From Mesorhizobium sp. NBSH29 (lineage in GTDB: Bacteria > Pseudomonadota > Alphaproteobacteria > Rhizobiales > Rhizobiaceae), in assembly GCF_015500055.1 (NCBI RefSeq), contig NZ_CP045494.1, forward strand, positions 54,321 to 118,320: a DNA stretch of 64,000 nt, in the 5' to 3' direction. Each line of letters starts with the position of its first letter. The first letter of the stretch is position 1. This document shows positions 1-8,240 of this stretch, one piece after another. Under the pieces are notes generated by a model, which ran no database searches, was not told the origin of the DNA, and saw only the letters and a program-made list of their open reading frames with translations. The translations under genes were made by a program, and so were the position numbers.

Positions 1-1234
1 GGGTTTCTTTGACGGCATTGGCATAGACGCCGGAAAATGTTTCCGGCGTCATGGCGATAAACGGCGCGACATTTTCCTTCACGAATTCGGATTCGGAATT
101 GTCGTAGATCTTCTGCAACCGCTCGCGCAGTTTGGGCTCGGGCTCGGAGAGGTTCGCCCGCATCTGCCGCAAGTGCTGGTTCTCTTTTTCCGTATGCCCG
201 GAAAGACAGACATCGGCGATCAATGCGGTGATGAGCTGCAGGGCGGTTGCGCGAAAGAAGTCGTCGCGAACCGAGGTCGAGCGCCCGGTGTCGGTCACCA
301 CCCAACTTGCGACCGCCACGACATCCTCTTCCCTGGTGCCACCGAAGCGGCCGATCCAGTCCAGCACGTTGAAGCCGGTGGCAGGATTTTTCGGATCGAG
401 CACGAAGACGTCGCGGCCGGCCTTGCGCCGGTGCTCGATCACCATGGGCGCAACCTCGTTGGAGGGGTCGAGGGCAACGAGACCACCGCCCCATTTAAGC
501 GCCGTCGGCACGGTTACCGATGTCGTCTTGAAGCCACCGGAGCCGGCGAAGACGAGACCATGGGTCGAGCCGAACGATGCGTCGAAACAGAGCAGAGGTG
601 ACTTGCCGCCCCTACCCCATGTCTCCCGGTTGTCGGCGCGGAACCCGCGATCGGCGACAGCACCCTTGTCGACGCGATAGGCTTCACCGACAAGGATGCC
701 ACCGGTTTTGGGAAAGAGACGCTTCGCGTCGTTCATGGTCATCCAGTTGGCTTCGCCATGGATGGCCCGCTTGCCGCGAACGCGGCGCGGCGTCGATGCG
801 GCGAAGGCGGCATTGCCACGTATCGCGACGCGCCCGGCGAAAGCCCCAACGATGCAGGCTAGAATCGCCCCCATTCCGATCGCCGGATCGGCATATTCAA
901 GAATAGTATCGCCGACAGGTAGAGCGTCATAGAATGCGGCAAGCCGCCTGGCCTCCCGGGTGCCCGCGATCAGGGTCACCGCCATGGCGCCGATCAGCAC
1001 GCCTGCGCCTGCGCTACGAATTGCCAATGCACCCTTTGCCGCGAACAGGAACACGATCCCGGTACCTGCGGCGATCGCATAGGGCAGGACGATACCGATC
1101 CGCCTGAGCATGAGGCGCGCCGTATCCGAAGTTCCGAACGTAACAAGCCACGTTTCGATACCTGAGATCCCGATGCAAGCGGCGAGCATCAGCGTGACGG
1201 CGGCACCGGCGAGCAGGATCCTATTCGCCGTCAT
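1..1234 (-). CDS. traG: TraG coupling protein (VirD4-type), 3' part outside window
   Basis: Type IV coupling protein: an inner-membrane ATPase that brings the TraA-bound plasmid strand to the Trb channel. The leftward frame starts with ATG at 1232-1234 ([11 protein letters not shown]) and is open for about 411 codons to the window edge; the family is usually about 640 residues, so the C-terminal third is missing from view. The N-terminus carries hydrophobic membrane segments. A Walker A motif, GSGGFKTT, follows about 240 residues in, then LDPSNEV, as in TraG/VirD4. The start overlaps the traD stop by 14 bases, the Ti-plasmid traC-traD-traG order. The identity rests on motif and gene order together. 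Confidence 0.93.
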   Translation of the reverse strand, partial: MTANRILLAGAAVTLMLAACIGISGIETWLVTFGTSDTARLMLRRIGIVLPYAIAAGTGIVFLFAAKGALAIRSAGAGVLIGAMAVTLIAGTREARRLAAFYDALPVGDTILEYADPAIGMGAILACIVGAFAGRVAIRGNAAFAASTPRRVRGKRAIHGEANWMTMNDAKRLFPKTGGILVGEAYRVDKGAVADRGFRADNRETWGRGGKSPLLCFDASFGSTHGLVFAGSGGFKTTSVTVPTALKWGGGLVALDPSNEVAPMVIEHRRKAGRDVFVLDPKNPATGFNVLDWIGRFGGTREEDVVAVASWVVTDTGRSTSVRDDFFRATALQLITALIADVCLSGHTEKENQHLRQMRANLSEPEPKLRERLQKIYDNSESEFVKENVAPFIAMTPETFSGVYANAVKET

Positions 1235-1436
1235 GGCCGAAGGCTTCCGCCCCGATCGCCGTCAGCCGCGAGCGTTCGCTTTCGTCATTCCGAATGCGAG
1301 AACCGGCTTCGATCAGCAGGCCGAGCAGCAACGCGCGTTTTTCGTAGCGAAGACCCGCTTTCACGATCAGGCCGCCGAGTTCAATCTTCTCGCGCGTGTC
1401 CTTCTTTCGGGCCTCGGAGGATGAAGACCGGCGCAT
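1221..1436 (-). CDS. traD: TraD conjugal transfer protein
   Basis: Small accessory protein of the Ti-type DNA-processing region; its biochemical role is poorly defined. I chose the ATG at 1434-1436, which gives 71 residues, the length I recall for Ti TraD, and places the start 4 bases after the traC stop. Longer readings from 1520 or 1553 would overlap traC by 80 bases or more. The product is basic, with [14 protein letters not shown] followed by a leucine-rich stretch, the recognisable TraD core. It sits between traC and traG in one leftward transcription unit. Confidence 0.85.
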   Translation of the reverse strand: MRRSSSSEARKKDTREKIELGGLIVKAGLRYEKRALLLGLLIEAGSRIRNDESERSRLTAIGAEAFGHDGE

Positions 1437-1440
1437 CCGT

Positions 1441-1737
1441 TCAAGCCTCGCTATTGCCGCTCGCAGCCGCGCCAGCCCCGATCGGCGTGGTCCCGGCGGC
1501 CTCGCCTTTCCGGCCGACATTCCCTTTCCTTCCGGATGTCTTGTCGTCGCCATCGCGAAACCGCCCGGCCATTTCCTCGAACGCTGCTCTCAGCGCCGTC
1601 TCCTCGATCTCGATTTCTCCGAGGCCGGCCTTCAGCGCGATGCGGCCGATCCGCTCGGCCTCTCGCGTCTCGGCTTGTTGTAGCTGTTCCGTTAGCTTGG
1701 CGATTTCCGCCTTGATCTTTGACGATGGCTTTTTCAT
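1441..1737 (-). CDS. traC: TraC conjugal transfer / relaxosome accessory protein
   Basis: First gene of the leftward unit beside oriT. It encodes 98 residues from ATG 1735-1737 ([15 protein letters not shown]), the usual size for Ti TraC. The N-terminal half is predicted helical and charged, and the C-terminal half is Gly/Ala/Arg-rich and probably disordered. TraC proteins are thought to help relaxosome assembly at oriT. An upstream in-frame ATG at 1803 would add 22 residues, but the family starts at MKKPS or similar. Divergent from traA across the oriT region. Confidence 0.88.
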   Translation of the reverse strand: MKKPSSKIKAEIAKLTEQLQQAETREAERIGRIALKAGLGEIEIEETALRAAFEEMAGRFRDGDDKTSGRKGNVGRKGEAAGTTPIGAGAAASGNSEA

Positions 1738-1875
1738 TCTGCTTGGGCCTTTTCGCGTCCGGTGTTGCTGGGCTTTGGCCAGAATTTCCCGGATGCGCGC
1801 CATGGGCGACTAGTAAAAAAGCTAGTCGGCGGAGCCGACGCCGCCTGAGATGATCCCGCCGTTCCGAAGGAATGG

Positions 1876-1916
1876 TTCCAAGGGCGCAGTAATACGTCGC
1901 TGAGGCGACGTTCTGC
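1876..1916. other. oriT: oriT core with nic region
   Basis: Non-coding 251-base gap between divergent traC and traA. It contains GGGCGCAGTAATACGTCGC followed by GAGGCGACGT, which closely matches from memory the nic-region consensus of Ti and rhizobial Q-type oriTs. The right half forms an inverted repeat, ACGTCGC (1894-1900) and GCGACGT (1905-1911), the expected relaxase-binding hairpin. A second dyad, GTCGGC-GGA-GCCGAC, lies at about 1825-1839. TraA is encoded 73 bases downstream. Function is inferred from consensus and position. Confidence 0.9.
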
Positions 1917-1947
1917 TTCCGACCCCGCGGGGGCGGGTCCAGTCCCG

Positions 1948-1964
1948 ACGAACACGATGTTCGT
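1948..1964. promoter_or_regulatory. Perfect dyad upstream of traA
   Basis: ACGAACA-CGA-TGTTCGT is a perfect inverted repeat with 7-base arms and a 3-base centre, ending 24 bases before the traA GTG. It lies inside a wider imperfect repeat, TCCCGACG (1943-1950) and CGTCGGGA (1969-1976). Size and place suit an operator or a relaxosome-protein site between oriT and traA. It does not match the 18-base Ti tra box I remember, so the binding protein is unknown. Confidence 0.5.
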
Positions 1965-1988
1965 TTCCCGTCGGGAGCCCTTGTCGCC

Positions 1989-4900
1989 GTGGCCATCACG
2001 CATTTCACGCCCCAGCTCATCGGACGCGGCAATGGCCGCAGCGCCGTGTTGTCGGCCGCGTATCGCCATTGCGCGAAGATGACCTACGAGATGGAGGCCC
2101 GCACCGTCGATTATTCGAACAAGCGCAACCTCGCGCATGAGGAATTCCTGCTGCCGCCGGATTCCCCGAAATGGGCGACGGCGCTGATCGCCGACCGCTC
2201 GGTGTCCGGTGCGGCCGAAGCGTTCTGGAACCGGATCGAAGCATTCGAAAAGCGTGAGGATGCGCAGTTCGCCAAGGAGTTCATCATCGCGCTGCCGGTC
2301 GAGCTCACGAAGGAGCAGAATGTCGCATTGATGCGTCAGTTCGTGTTCGAGCAGGTCCTGGCGCGCGGGCAGGTTGCCGACTGGGTCTACCACGACGAAC
2401 CGGGCAATCCGCATGTCCATCTGATGACGACGCTGCGGCCGCTTATCGAGAAGGGCTTCGGCGCAAAGAAGATTGCCGTGCTTGGCGAAGACGGCCAGGC
2501 AGTCCGCACGAAAACCGGCAAGATCCAGTATCGCCTCTGGGCCGGCGAGAAGAAGGAGTTTCTCGAACAACGCAATGGCTGGCTCGATTTGCAGAACCAG
2601 CATCTGGCGTTCGGTGGTTTCGAGATCCGCGTCGACGGCCGCTCCTATGCGGAGCGCGGCATCGATCTTGTCGCAACGGTCCATATCGGCGTCGGCGCCA
2701 AGGCGATCCAACGCAAGGGCGAGCGGCAGGGATGGACGCCGGCGCTCGACCGGATCGAGCTGTTCGAGGCGCAGCGCGAAGAAAACGCCCGCAGGATCCT
2801 GCGACGGCCCGAGATCGTGCTGGACAAGATCTCCTCGGAGAAGAGCGTCTTCGACGAGCGAGACATCGCCAAGGTCCTGCACCGTTATGTCGACGATGCC
2901 GGAACCTTCCAGCAGCTGATGGCGCGCATCCTGCAGAGCCCGGACCTGCTGCGCATCGAACGCGAAAGCGTCGATTTCGGAACCGGGGAACGGGTGCGCG
3001 CCCGCTATACGACGCGCGAGCTGATCCGCGTCGAGGCGGAGATGGCCAAGCAGACGATCTGGCTTTCACAGCGCACGAGCCATGGCGTCCGGGAGACGGT
3101 GCTGCAGGCGACCTTCGAGCGCCATGCGCAGCTGTCGCGGGAGCAGCGCGTCGCCATCGAGCATGTAGTGGACGAAGCGCGGATCGCGGCTGTCGTCGGC
3201 CGCGCTGGCGCCGGCAAGACCACAATGATGAAGGCCGCGCGCGAGGCGTGGGAAATGGCTGGCTATCGCGTGGTCGGCGGCGCGCTCGCGGGCAAGGCGG
3301 CCGAGGGACTGGAAAAGGAAGCGGGCATAGCCAGCCGCACGCTGGCGTCATGGGAGCTGCGCTGGAAACAGGGTAGGGACGCACTCGATGCGAAGACCGT
3401 GTTCGTCCTCGACGAGGCCGGCATGGTTGCGTCGAAGCAGATGGCGCTGTTCGTCGAGGCAGCGTTGCGAACCGGCGCCAAGCTTGTCCTGGTAGGCGAT
3501 CCCGAACAGCTCCAGCCGATCGCGGCAGGTGCTGCGTTCCGGGCGATCGTCGAGCGCACCGGCTATGCCGAGCTCGAAACGATCTACCGCCAGCGCGAAG
3601 AGTGGATGCGGGTTGCGTCGCTCGATCTGGCGCGCGGCCGGGTCGACCAGGCCGTCTCAGCCTATCGCAAGCAGGGCAAGGTGCTCGGATCGGAATTGAA
3701 GGCTGAGGCCGTCGTCAATCTGATCGACGATTGGAACCGCGACTACGATGCGGCGAAGACCACACTGATCCTCGCCCATCTGCGCCGCGACGTGCGCATG
3801 CTGAACGTCATGGCCCGCGAGAAACTGGTCGAACGCGGAATTGTCGGAGAGGGCCATGCCTTCCGCACGGAGGACGGCATGCGTCGCTTCGACGCCGGCG
3901 ATCAGATCGTCTTCCTGAAGAACGACAGCGCGCTCGGCGTGAAGAATGGCATGATCGGCCGAGTGGTCGAAGCCGCTGCGAACCGGATCGTCGCCGAGGT
4001 CGGAGAGGGTGATCAGCGCCATCGCGTTTCGGTCGATCAGCGTTTCTACCGCAACGTGGATCACGGCTATGCGACGACGATCCACAAAAGCCAGGGTTCA
4101 ACCGTCGACCGGGTGAAGGTGCTCGCTTCCCTGTCGCTGGATCGACACCTGACCTATGTCGCCATGACCCGTCACCGCGAGGATATGGCGCTCTATTACG
4201 GCCGCCGCTCCTTCGGGTTCAATGGCGGCCTCATCAAGATCCTGTCGAAGCGCAATGCCAAGGAAACCACGCTCGACTACGAGCGCGGCACACTCTACCG
4301 CCAGGGGCTGCGCTTCGCCGAGAACCGCGGCCTGCACATTGCCCGCGTCGCCCGCACGCTTGTGCGCGACCGCGTAGACTGGACGCTCCGGCAGAAGCAG
4401 CGCCTCGCCGATCTGGCCCTGCGCCTGCGGACCTTGAGCGAACGCATCGGCCTTGTCGACACACGTCAAACCCAAACGCTGAAGGAGGCGGCGCCGATGG
4501 TGAAGGGCGTCACCCTGTTCCCGAAATCGGCCCAGGATACGGTCGAGGAAAAGCTGCTTGCCGATCCGGCCGTGAAGAAGCAGTGGGAGGAGGTTTCGAC
4601 CCGCTTCCGCTTCGTCTTTGCCAATCCCGAGACGGCCTTCCGCGCGATGAAGTTCGATGCGGTTCTCGCCGATCCGTCGACGGCCAGGACAACGCTTGAG
4701 CGCCTGGTCAACGAGCCGGCGACGATCGGTCCGCTCAAGGGCAGGGTTGGGTTGCTCGCCGGCAAGTCCGACCGCGAGGACCGGCGCATTGCTGAGGTCA
4801 ACGCGCCGGCGCTGAAGCGCGATATCGAGCGCTATCTGCGGCTTCGCGAAGGGGCGGTTCAGAAGATCGAGGTCGATGAGCAGACGCTCCGCCGCCGCGT

Positions 4901-5291
4901 CTCGATCGACATCCCGGCGCTCTCTCCAGCCGCTCACCTGGTGCTCGAGCGCGTGCGCGATGCGATCGACCGCAACGACCTACCGGCAGCGCTCGGCTAC
5001 GCCCTTGCCGACAGGATGGCCAAGGCCGAAATCGACGGCTTCAACAAGGCGATCACGGAGCGGTTCGGCGAGCGGACACTGATTACCAACGCTGCGCGCG
5101 AGCCGTCCGGCAAGCTCTTCGACAGGGCGGCTGAAGGCTTGGCGCCGGGCCAGCGCCAGAAGCTCGCCGAGGCCTGGCCGGTCATGCGCGCGGCGCAGCG
5201 GATCGCCGCGCATGAGCGCACGGCGGAGACACTGAAGCAGACCGAGAATCTTCGCCTGTCACAGCGACAGATCCCGGTGCTGAAGCAATGA
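1989..5291 (+). CDS. traA: TraA relaxase-helicase (Ti type)
   Basis: Bifunctional conjugative relaxase that nicks oriT, stays linked to the 5' end and unwinds the strand. The gene encodes 1100 residues from GTG 1989, the usual family size. N-terminal MobA/MobL relaxase domain: the metal-binding histidine motif HDEPGNPHVHLM is at about residues 135-146. A RecD/TraI-type helicase follows, with Walker A GRAGAGKT at about 404-411, DEAG at about 475-478, and helicase motif TIHKSQGSTVDR towards residue 700. The C-terminal third is charged and less conserved. It is the first gene of the traAFBH operon and its stop overlaps the traF start (ATGA). Confidence 0.97.
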   Translation: MAITHFTPQLIGRGNGRSAVLSAAYRHCAKMTYEMEARTVDYSNKRNLAHEEFLLPPDSPKWATALIADRSVSGAAEAFWNRIEAFEKREDAQFAKEFIIALPVELTKEQNVALMRQFVFEQVLARGQVADWVYHDEPGNPHVHLMTTLRPLIEKGFGAKKIAVLGEDGQAVRTKTGKIQYRLWAGEKKEFLEQRNGWLDLQNQHLAFGGFEIRVDGRSYAERGIDLVATVHIGVGAKAIQRKGERQGWTPALDRIELFEAQREENARRILRRPEIVLDKISSEKSVFDERDIAKVLHRYVDDAGTFQQLMARILQSPDLLRIERESVDFGTGERVRARYTTRELIRVEAEMAKQTIWLSQRTSHGVRETVLQATFERHAQLSREQRVAIEHVVDEARIAAVVGRAGAGKTTMMKAAREAWEMAGYRVVGGALAGKAAEGLEKEAGIASRTLASWELRWKQGRDALDAKTVFVLDEAGMVASKQMALFVEAALRTGAKLVLVGDPEQLQPIAAGAAFRAIVERTGYAELETIYRQREEWMRVASLDLARGRVDQAVSAYRKQGKVLGSELKAEAVVNLIDDWNRDYDAAKTTLILAHLRRDVRMLNVMAREKLVERGIVGEGHAFRTEDGMRRFDAGDQIVFLKNDSALGVKNGMIGRVVEAAANRIVAEVGEGDQRHRVSVDQRFYRNVDHGYATTIHKSQGSTVDRVKVLASLSLDRHLTYVAMTRHREDMALYYGRRSFGFNGGLIKILSKRNAKETTLDYERGTLYRQGLRFAENRGLHIARVARTLVRDRVDWTLRQKQRLADLALRLRTLSERIGLVDTRQTQTLKEAAPMVKGVTLFPKSAQDTVEEKLLADPAVKKQWEEVSTRFRFVFANPETAFRAMKFDAVLADPSTARTTLERLVNEPATIGPLKGRVGLLAGKSDREDRRIAEVNAPALKRDIERYLRLREGAVQKIEVDEQTLRRRVSIDIPALSPAAHLVLERVRDAIDRNDLPAALGYALADRMAKAEIDGFNKAITERFGERTLITNAAREPSGKLFDRAAEGLAPGQRQKLAEAWPVMRAAQRIAAHERTAETLKQTENLRLSQRQIPVLKQ

Positions 5292-5818
5292 GACGCCGCC
5301 GGACCATCGCGGTGATTGCTATTGCGGGCGCGGGCCTCGCAGCACTGGCCGGCATAAGCTGGCTTGTCGGCCTCCGGCTCAATTTGACGCCCAGTTACTC
5401 GCTCGGCCTCTGGCGCATCGGCGCGATGGATCGACCGGCCGCAGCCGGTGATCTTGTCTTCGTGTGCCCGCCGGACACGCCGGCGTTCCGGCTCGGCCGA
5501 GAACGTGGATATCTCCATCGCGGCCTCTGCCCTGGCTCGTTCAGCCCGCTCATCAAGACTGTCGCGGCGATCGAGGGACAGCACGTCGAGGTCGGCGCAA
5601 GCGTCTCGATCGACGGCCGCCCGCTCGCGCATTCGCAGCTGCATGCCGCCGACGCCCAGGGCAGGGAGCTGGCTCCATTTGCCGGGGGCATCGTGCCGCC
5701 GGCGCACCTCTTTCTTTACTCCGATTATGCGGGCTCCTATGACTCACGATACTTCGGGCCGATCCCCAGCGCTGGCCTTCTCGGCCGCGCCCATCCGGTC
5801 CTCACCTTCGATCCGTGA
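5288..5818 (+). CDS. traF: TraF conjugative pilin maturation protease (S26 family)
   Basis: Inner-membrane peptidase of the signal-peptidase family; RP4 TraF cyclises the TrbC pilin. It has 176 residues, an arginine-rich start, one membrane helix (about 7-28), the catalytic-Ser region NLTPSYSLG (Ser36) and the probable catalytic Lys in PLIKTVAA (Lys90). A C-terminal box, YDSRYFGPI, is typical of S26 enzymes. The substrate is likely TrbC encoded at 21036-21410. The start codon overlaps the traA stop, so translation is probably coupled. Confidence 0.93.
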   Translation: MRRRRTIAVIAIAGAGLAALAGISWLVGLRLNLTPSYSLGLWRIGAMDRPAAAGDLVFVCPPDTPAFRLGRERGYLHRGLCPGSFSPLIKTVAAIEGQHVEVGASVSIDGRPLAHSQLHAADAQGRELAPFAGGIVPPAHLFLYSDYAGSYDSRYFGPIPSAGLLGRAHPVLTFDP

Positions 5819-5834
5819 CATTGCGCGGAGCGTC

Positions 5835-6974
5835 ATGCTGATCGTGGCCGGCGCGCTCACTGGCGGTGTCGCCTGGAGCGGCAATCCGCTGACCCTGCCC
5901 TTCGCCTTCGCCTTCCCGGCCCTATGGGCCTGGTCGCCGTCCCGCGCGATCGCGGCTCTGGTCTCGGCCGGTTATTTCCTCGCCGCCTCGCGTGGCCTGC
6001 CGCAGGGCGTCGCCAATTTCTACACGACCGATCTCTGGCCCGGCCTGCTGCTCTGGATCGCCGCCTCGCTCGCCTTCGTCGCCGTTCACGCGGCTCTATG
6101 GACGAGCCGCTCAGGAGGGAAGAGGGCCGCGCGGTTTGGGCTGGCCGCGCTTCTGATGGCGGTGCCGCCGTTCGGGATCGTCGGCTGGGCGCATCCGCTG
6201 ACGGCCGCCGGCGTCCTGCTGCCCGGATGGGGATGGTTCGGCCTGGCGGCAGCGGCAACCGGCCTGCTCGCCATGACGACGAGAGCATGGCCGGCCACTG
6301 CCATCGCCCTGGGAGGGATCTGGATCTGGTCTGCCGCATCGTGGACGGACCCAGCCCTACCGGAAGGCTGGAAGGGCGTCGACCTCGAACTGGGCCGAAG
6401 CCTCGGCCGGGACGTCGGGCTTGAGCAACACCGTGACCTGATCGCCATGGTGAAGGCTGCGGCAAGCGAGCGCGCCGATGTCGTGATCCTTCCCGAAAGT
6501 GCTCTCGGTTTCTGGACGCCGACCGTCGAGCGGCTCTGGCGCGGCGAACTGCATGGAGTCGACGTCACCGTGGTCGCCGGGGCAGCCATCGTCGACGCGC
6601 AAGGCTACGACAATGTCATGGTCGCGATCTCGGCCGGGCGTGCTCAGGTCCTCTATCGTGAGCGCATGCCGGTCCCTGTCTCGATGTGGCAGCCTTGGCT
6701 CGCATGGACCGGGCAGGGCGGTGGAGCCGAGACGCACTTCTTCGCTAACCCGGCCGCCATGCTCGACGGGCGGCGGGTCGCGCTGCTGATCTGCTACGAG
6801 CAGCTCATCGTCTGGCCCATCCTGCAGTCAATGCTGCATTCGCCTGAGATCGTCATCGCCACGGGCAATGGCTGGTGGACAGCCGGCACGTCGATCGTCG
6901 CCATCCAGAAAGCGAGTGCCGCGGCCTGGGCCCGGCTGTTCGGCGTTCCGCTCGTGTCCGCCTTCAACCTCTGA
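5835..6974 (+). CDS. traB: TraB conjugal transfer protein (nitrilase-like)
   Basis: Ti-type TraB, a membrane protein with a C-terminal carbon-nitrogen hydrolase-like domain that increases transfer efficiency. From ATG 5835 it has 379 residues. The first about 180 residues are several hydrophobic segments. The second half has nitrilase/Lnt-like strands: VILPESALGFW (Glu), YRERMPVP (Lys replaced by Arg), and LLICYEQLI (Cys), so the catalytic Glu and Cys are visible. GGAG four bases before 5835 favours this start; an ATG at 5739, inside traF, would give 411 residues. Followed by traH after 14 bases. Confidence 0.88.
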   Translation: MLIVAGALTGGVAWSGNPLTLPFAFAFPALWAWSPSRAIAALVSAGYFLAASRGLPQGVANFYTTDLWPGLLLWIAASLAFVAVHAALWTSRSGGKRAARFGLAALLMAVPPFGIVGWAHPLTAAGVLLPGWGWFGLAAAATGLLAMTTRAWPATAIALGGIWIWSAASWTDPALPEGWKGVDLELGRSLGRDVGLEQHRDLIAMVKAAASERADVVILPESALGFWTPTVERLWRGELHGVDVTVVAGAAIVDAQGYDNVMVAISAGRAQVLYRERMPVPVSMWQPWLAWTGQGGGAETHFFANPAAMLDGRRVALLICYEQLIVWPILQSMLHSPEIVIATGNGWWTAGTSIVAIQKASAAAWARLFGVPLVSAFNL

Positions 6975-6988
6975 ACAGGGAGCTGCCC

Positions 6989-7603
6989 ATGATCGATGCC
7001 GCCCTCATCCAGCAATGCGCCGACCCCGGCCTGAAGCCCGCGATCGTCGAGAAGTTCATCGCTGAAGCCGGTTCCAGCGATCCGCTCGCAGTGACCGTCC
7101 GCGCCGGCGACCGTGTGGTGCTCGTACCGAAGCCGCGAACGCCGGAAGAGGCAATGGCGCTTGTCCGCCAGCATATCGGCAAGGCCGTCGTTCGGGTTGG
7201 TGTCACGCAGTATCCGGCCGGGCTCGGCGTCGCCGACGCATCGGAGCTCAAGACCGACCTGGTCGACGCCTGCGCCAACATTCGCGTGGGCACGGCCCTG
7301 TTCGGCAAGGTCTATCGCGCCGTCACGAAATGGTACGGCAACGCTGTAGATGAAGCATTCGAAGACGCGATCCTTGCCTGGAAAAGCGGCTATTTCGAAG
7401 GCAGGGCGGTGTTTGAAGAGCCCGATCCTGGCGAGATGAGGCTCGCCGAGCCGAAGCAGGCACTGTCCGGACCATCGGAAGAGGATCGCTCGGCGGAGGC
7501 GACACCAGGCGGGGAATATTCACAGCACGATACGGAACCCGGCGACCCTGACAAGGCGGGAATCCGCATCGACCTTTCGAGGATTGGTGCGCGTTTCCCC
7601 TAA
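6989..7603 (+). CDS. traH: TraH family conjugal transfer protein
   Basis: Last gene of the traAFBH operon. It encodes 204 residues starting MIDAALIQQCADPGLKP with GGGAG upstream, which decides this start over the longer frame that begins inside traB. The N-terminal 150 residues are a conserved soluble TraH domain (ITQYPAG-like segment VGVTQYPAGLGV near residue 70). The C-terminal 50 residues are acidic, rich in Glu, Ser and Pro, and likely disordered. No enzymatic motif is visible and the function of rhizobial TraH is not established. Confidence 0.87.
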   Translation: MIDAALIQQCADPGLKPAIVEKFIAEAGSSDPLAVTVRAGDRVVLVPKPRTPEEAMALVRQHIGKAVVRVGVTQYPAGLGVADASELKTDLVDACANIRVGTALFGKVYRAVTKWYGNAVDEAFEDAILAWKSGYFEGRAVFEEPDPGEMRLAEPKQALSGPSEEDRSAEATPGGEYSQHDTEPGDPDKAGIRIDLSRIGARFP

Positions 7604-7624
7604 ACTCTCTCCCAAGCTGACGTT

Positions 7625-7832
7625 CGCCGGAATGGGTGGAAACCCAGACGGCTTTTCGTTATAAGAATCGCCGGGGTAGTACGCGCTGCCCTGGGGCTTA
7701 GAAACCCCTTGTCTACCGGTTGGTGCCGGCCGTTACGGCACCAGATCCTCTGACCTTACGGCCGGGGGCCTGTGACGTATGTCCAGGTACCTCGGTATTA
7801 AAGGTCACAGGGACCGTGTAGACACGGTTTTC
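7625..7832. other. Array of inverted repeats, possible structured RNA
   Basis: The 302-base gap between traH and traM has no gene but contains a run of short dyads: TGGGT-GGAA-ACCCA (about 7633-7646), GGGG-CTTAGAAA-CCCC (about 7693-7708), GGTGCCG (7722-7728) with CGGCACC (7736-7742), CCTGTGAC (7769-7776) with GTCACAGG (7804-7811), and ACCGTGTAGACACGGT (7813-7828). This could be the 3' leader or terminator region of traAFBH, a traM leader, or a small RNA. I do not recognise a family. Confidence 0.45.
7813..7832 (+). terminator. Possible intrinsic terminator after traAFBH
   Basis: ACCGTG-TAGA-CACGGT forms a 6-base-pair stem with a 4-base loop followed by TTTTCT. It lies 74 bases before the traM ATG and could end the traAFBH transcript or attenuate traM. 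The U-run is short, so termination efficiency is uncertain. Confidence 0.5.
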
Positions 7833-7905
7833 TAACCTCCGGCTTGGGTTCAAAGGATGTCTGTCGGCGGGGGCGCACCGCAGACGCCTTCTTGTAGAGA
7901 TTACG

Positions 7906-8226
7906 ATGTCAGATGATAAAAATGGCTCTGTGCAGCCAGAGCAAAAACTTGTCTTGAGGCCCGTCGTCGGCCTGACTGAGAATCTCCCAAAGGACGAACT
8001 CGAGCAGATCGTAGTCCAGGCGATCAAGGCGCATCGCCGGCTTCGTGACCTTGCAGAAGTACGCCAGGACGAATGGCATGCGATCGAGGCGCATGCCGCC
8101 GCCACAGGCACAGAACCTTCCCGCATCGCCTATGTTACGGCGATGATCGACATGCACGCCCAGCAAACTGTGCTGTCAACCCTGCTCGACGTTCTCGGCT
8201 ATATTCCTTCGGTGCCGGGGGACTGA
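7906..8226 (+). CDS. traM: TraM quorum-sensing antiactivator
   Basis: TraM binds the activator TraR and blocks DNA binding, so conjugation genes stay off until the autoinducer threshold is passed. It has 106 residues against about 102 for the Agrobacterium protein. Recognisable segments are LRPVVGLTENLPKDELE, AIKAHRRLRD and the C-terminal IDMHAQQTVLSTLLDVLGYIP, which parallels the Agrobacterium TraM C-terminus in contact with TraR. It is convergent with traR, with only 14 bases between the stops, the usual arrangement on QS-regulated rhizobial plasmids. Confidence 0.93.
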   Translation: MSDDKNGSVQPEQKLVLRPVVGLTENLPKDELEQIVVQAIKAHRRLRDLAEVRQDEWHAIEAHAAATGTEPSRIAYVTAMIDMHAQQTVLSTLLDVLGYIPSVPGD

Positions 8227-8240
8227 GCTTGCCGTTCCCG

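Noticed and set aside
1734..2882. 382-codon leftward frame opposite traC and traA
   Set aside because: Antisense shadow of high-GC coding DNA; it covers oriT and the relaxase domain, has no recognisable domain, and traA is certain.
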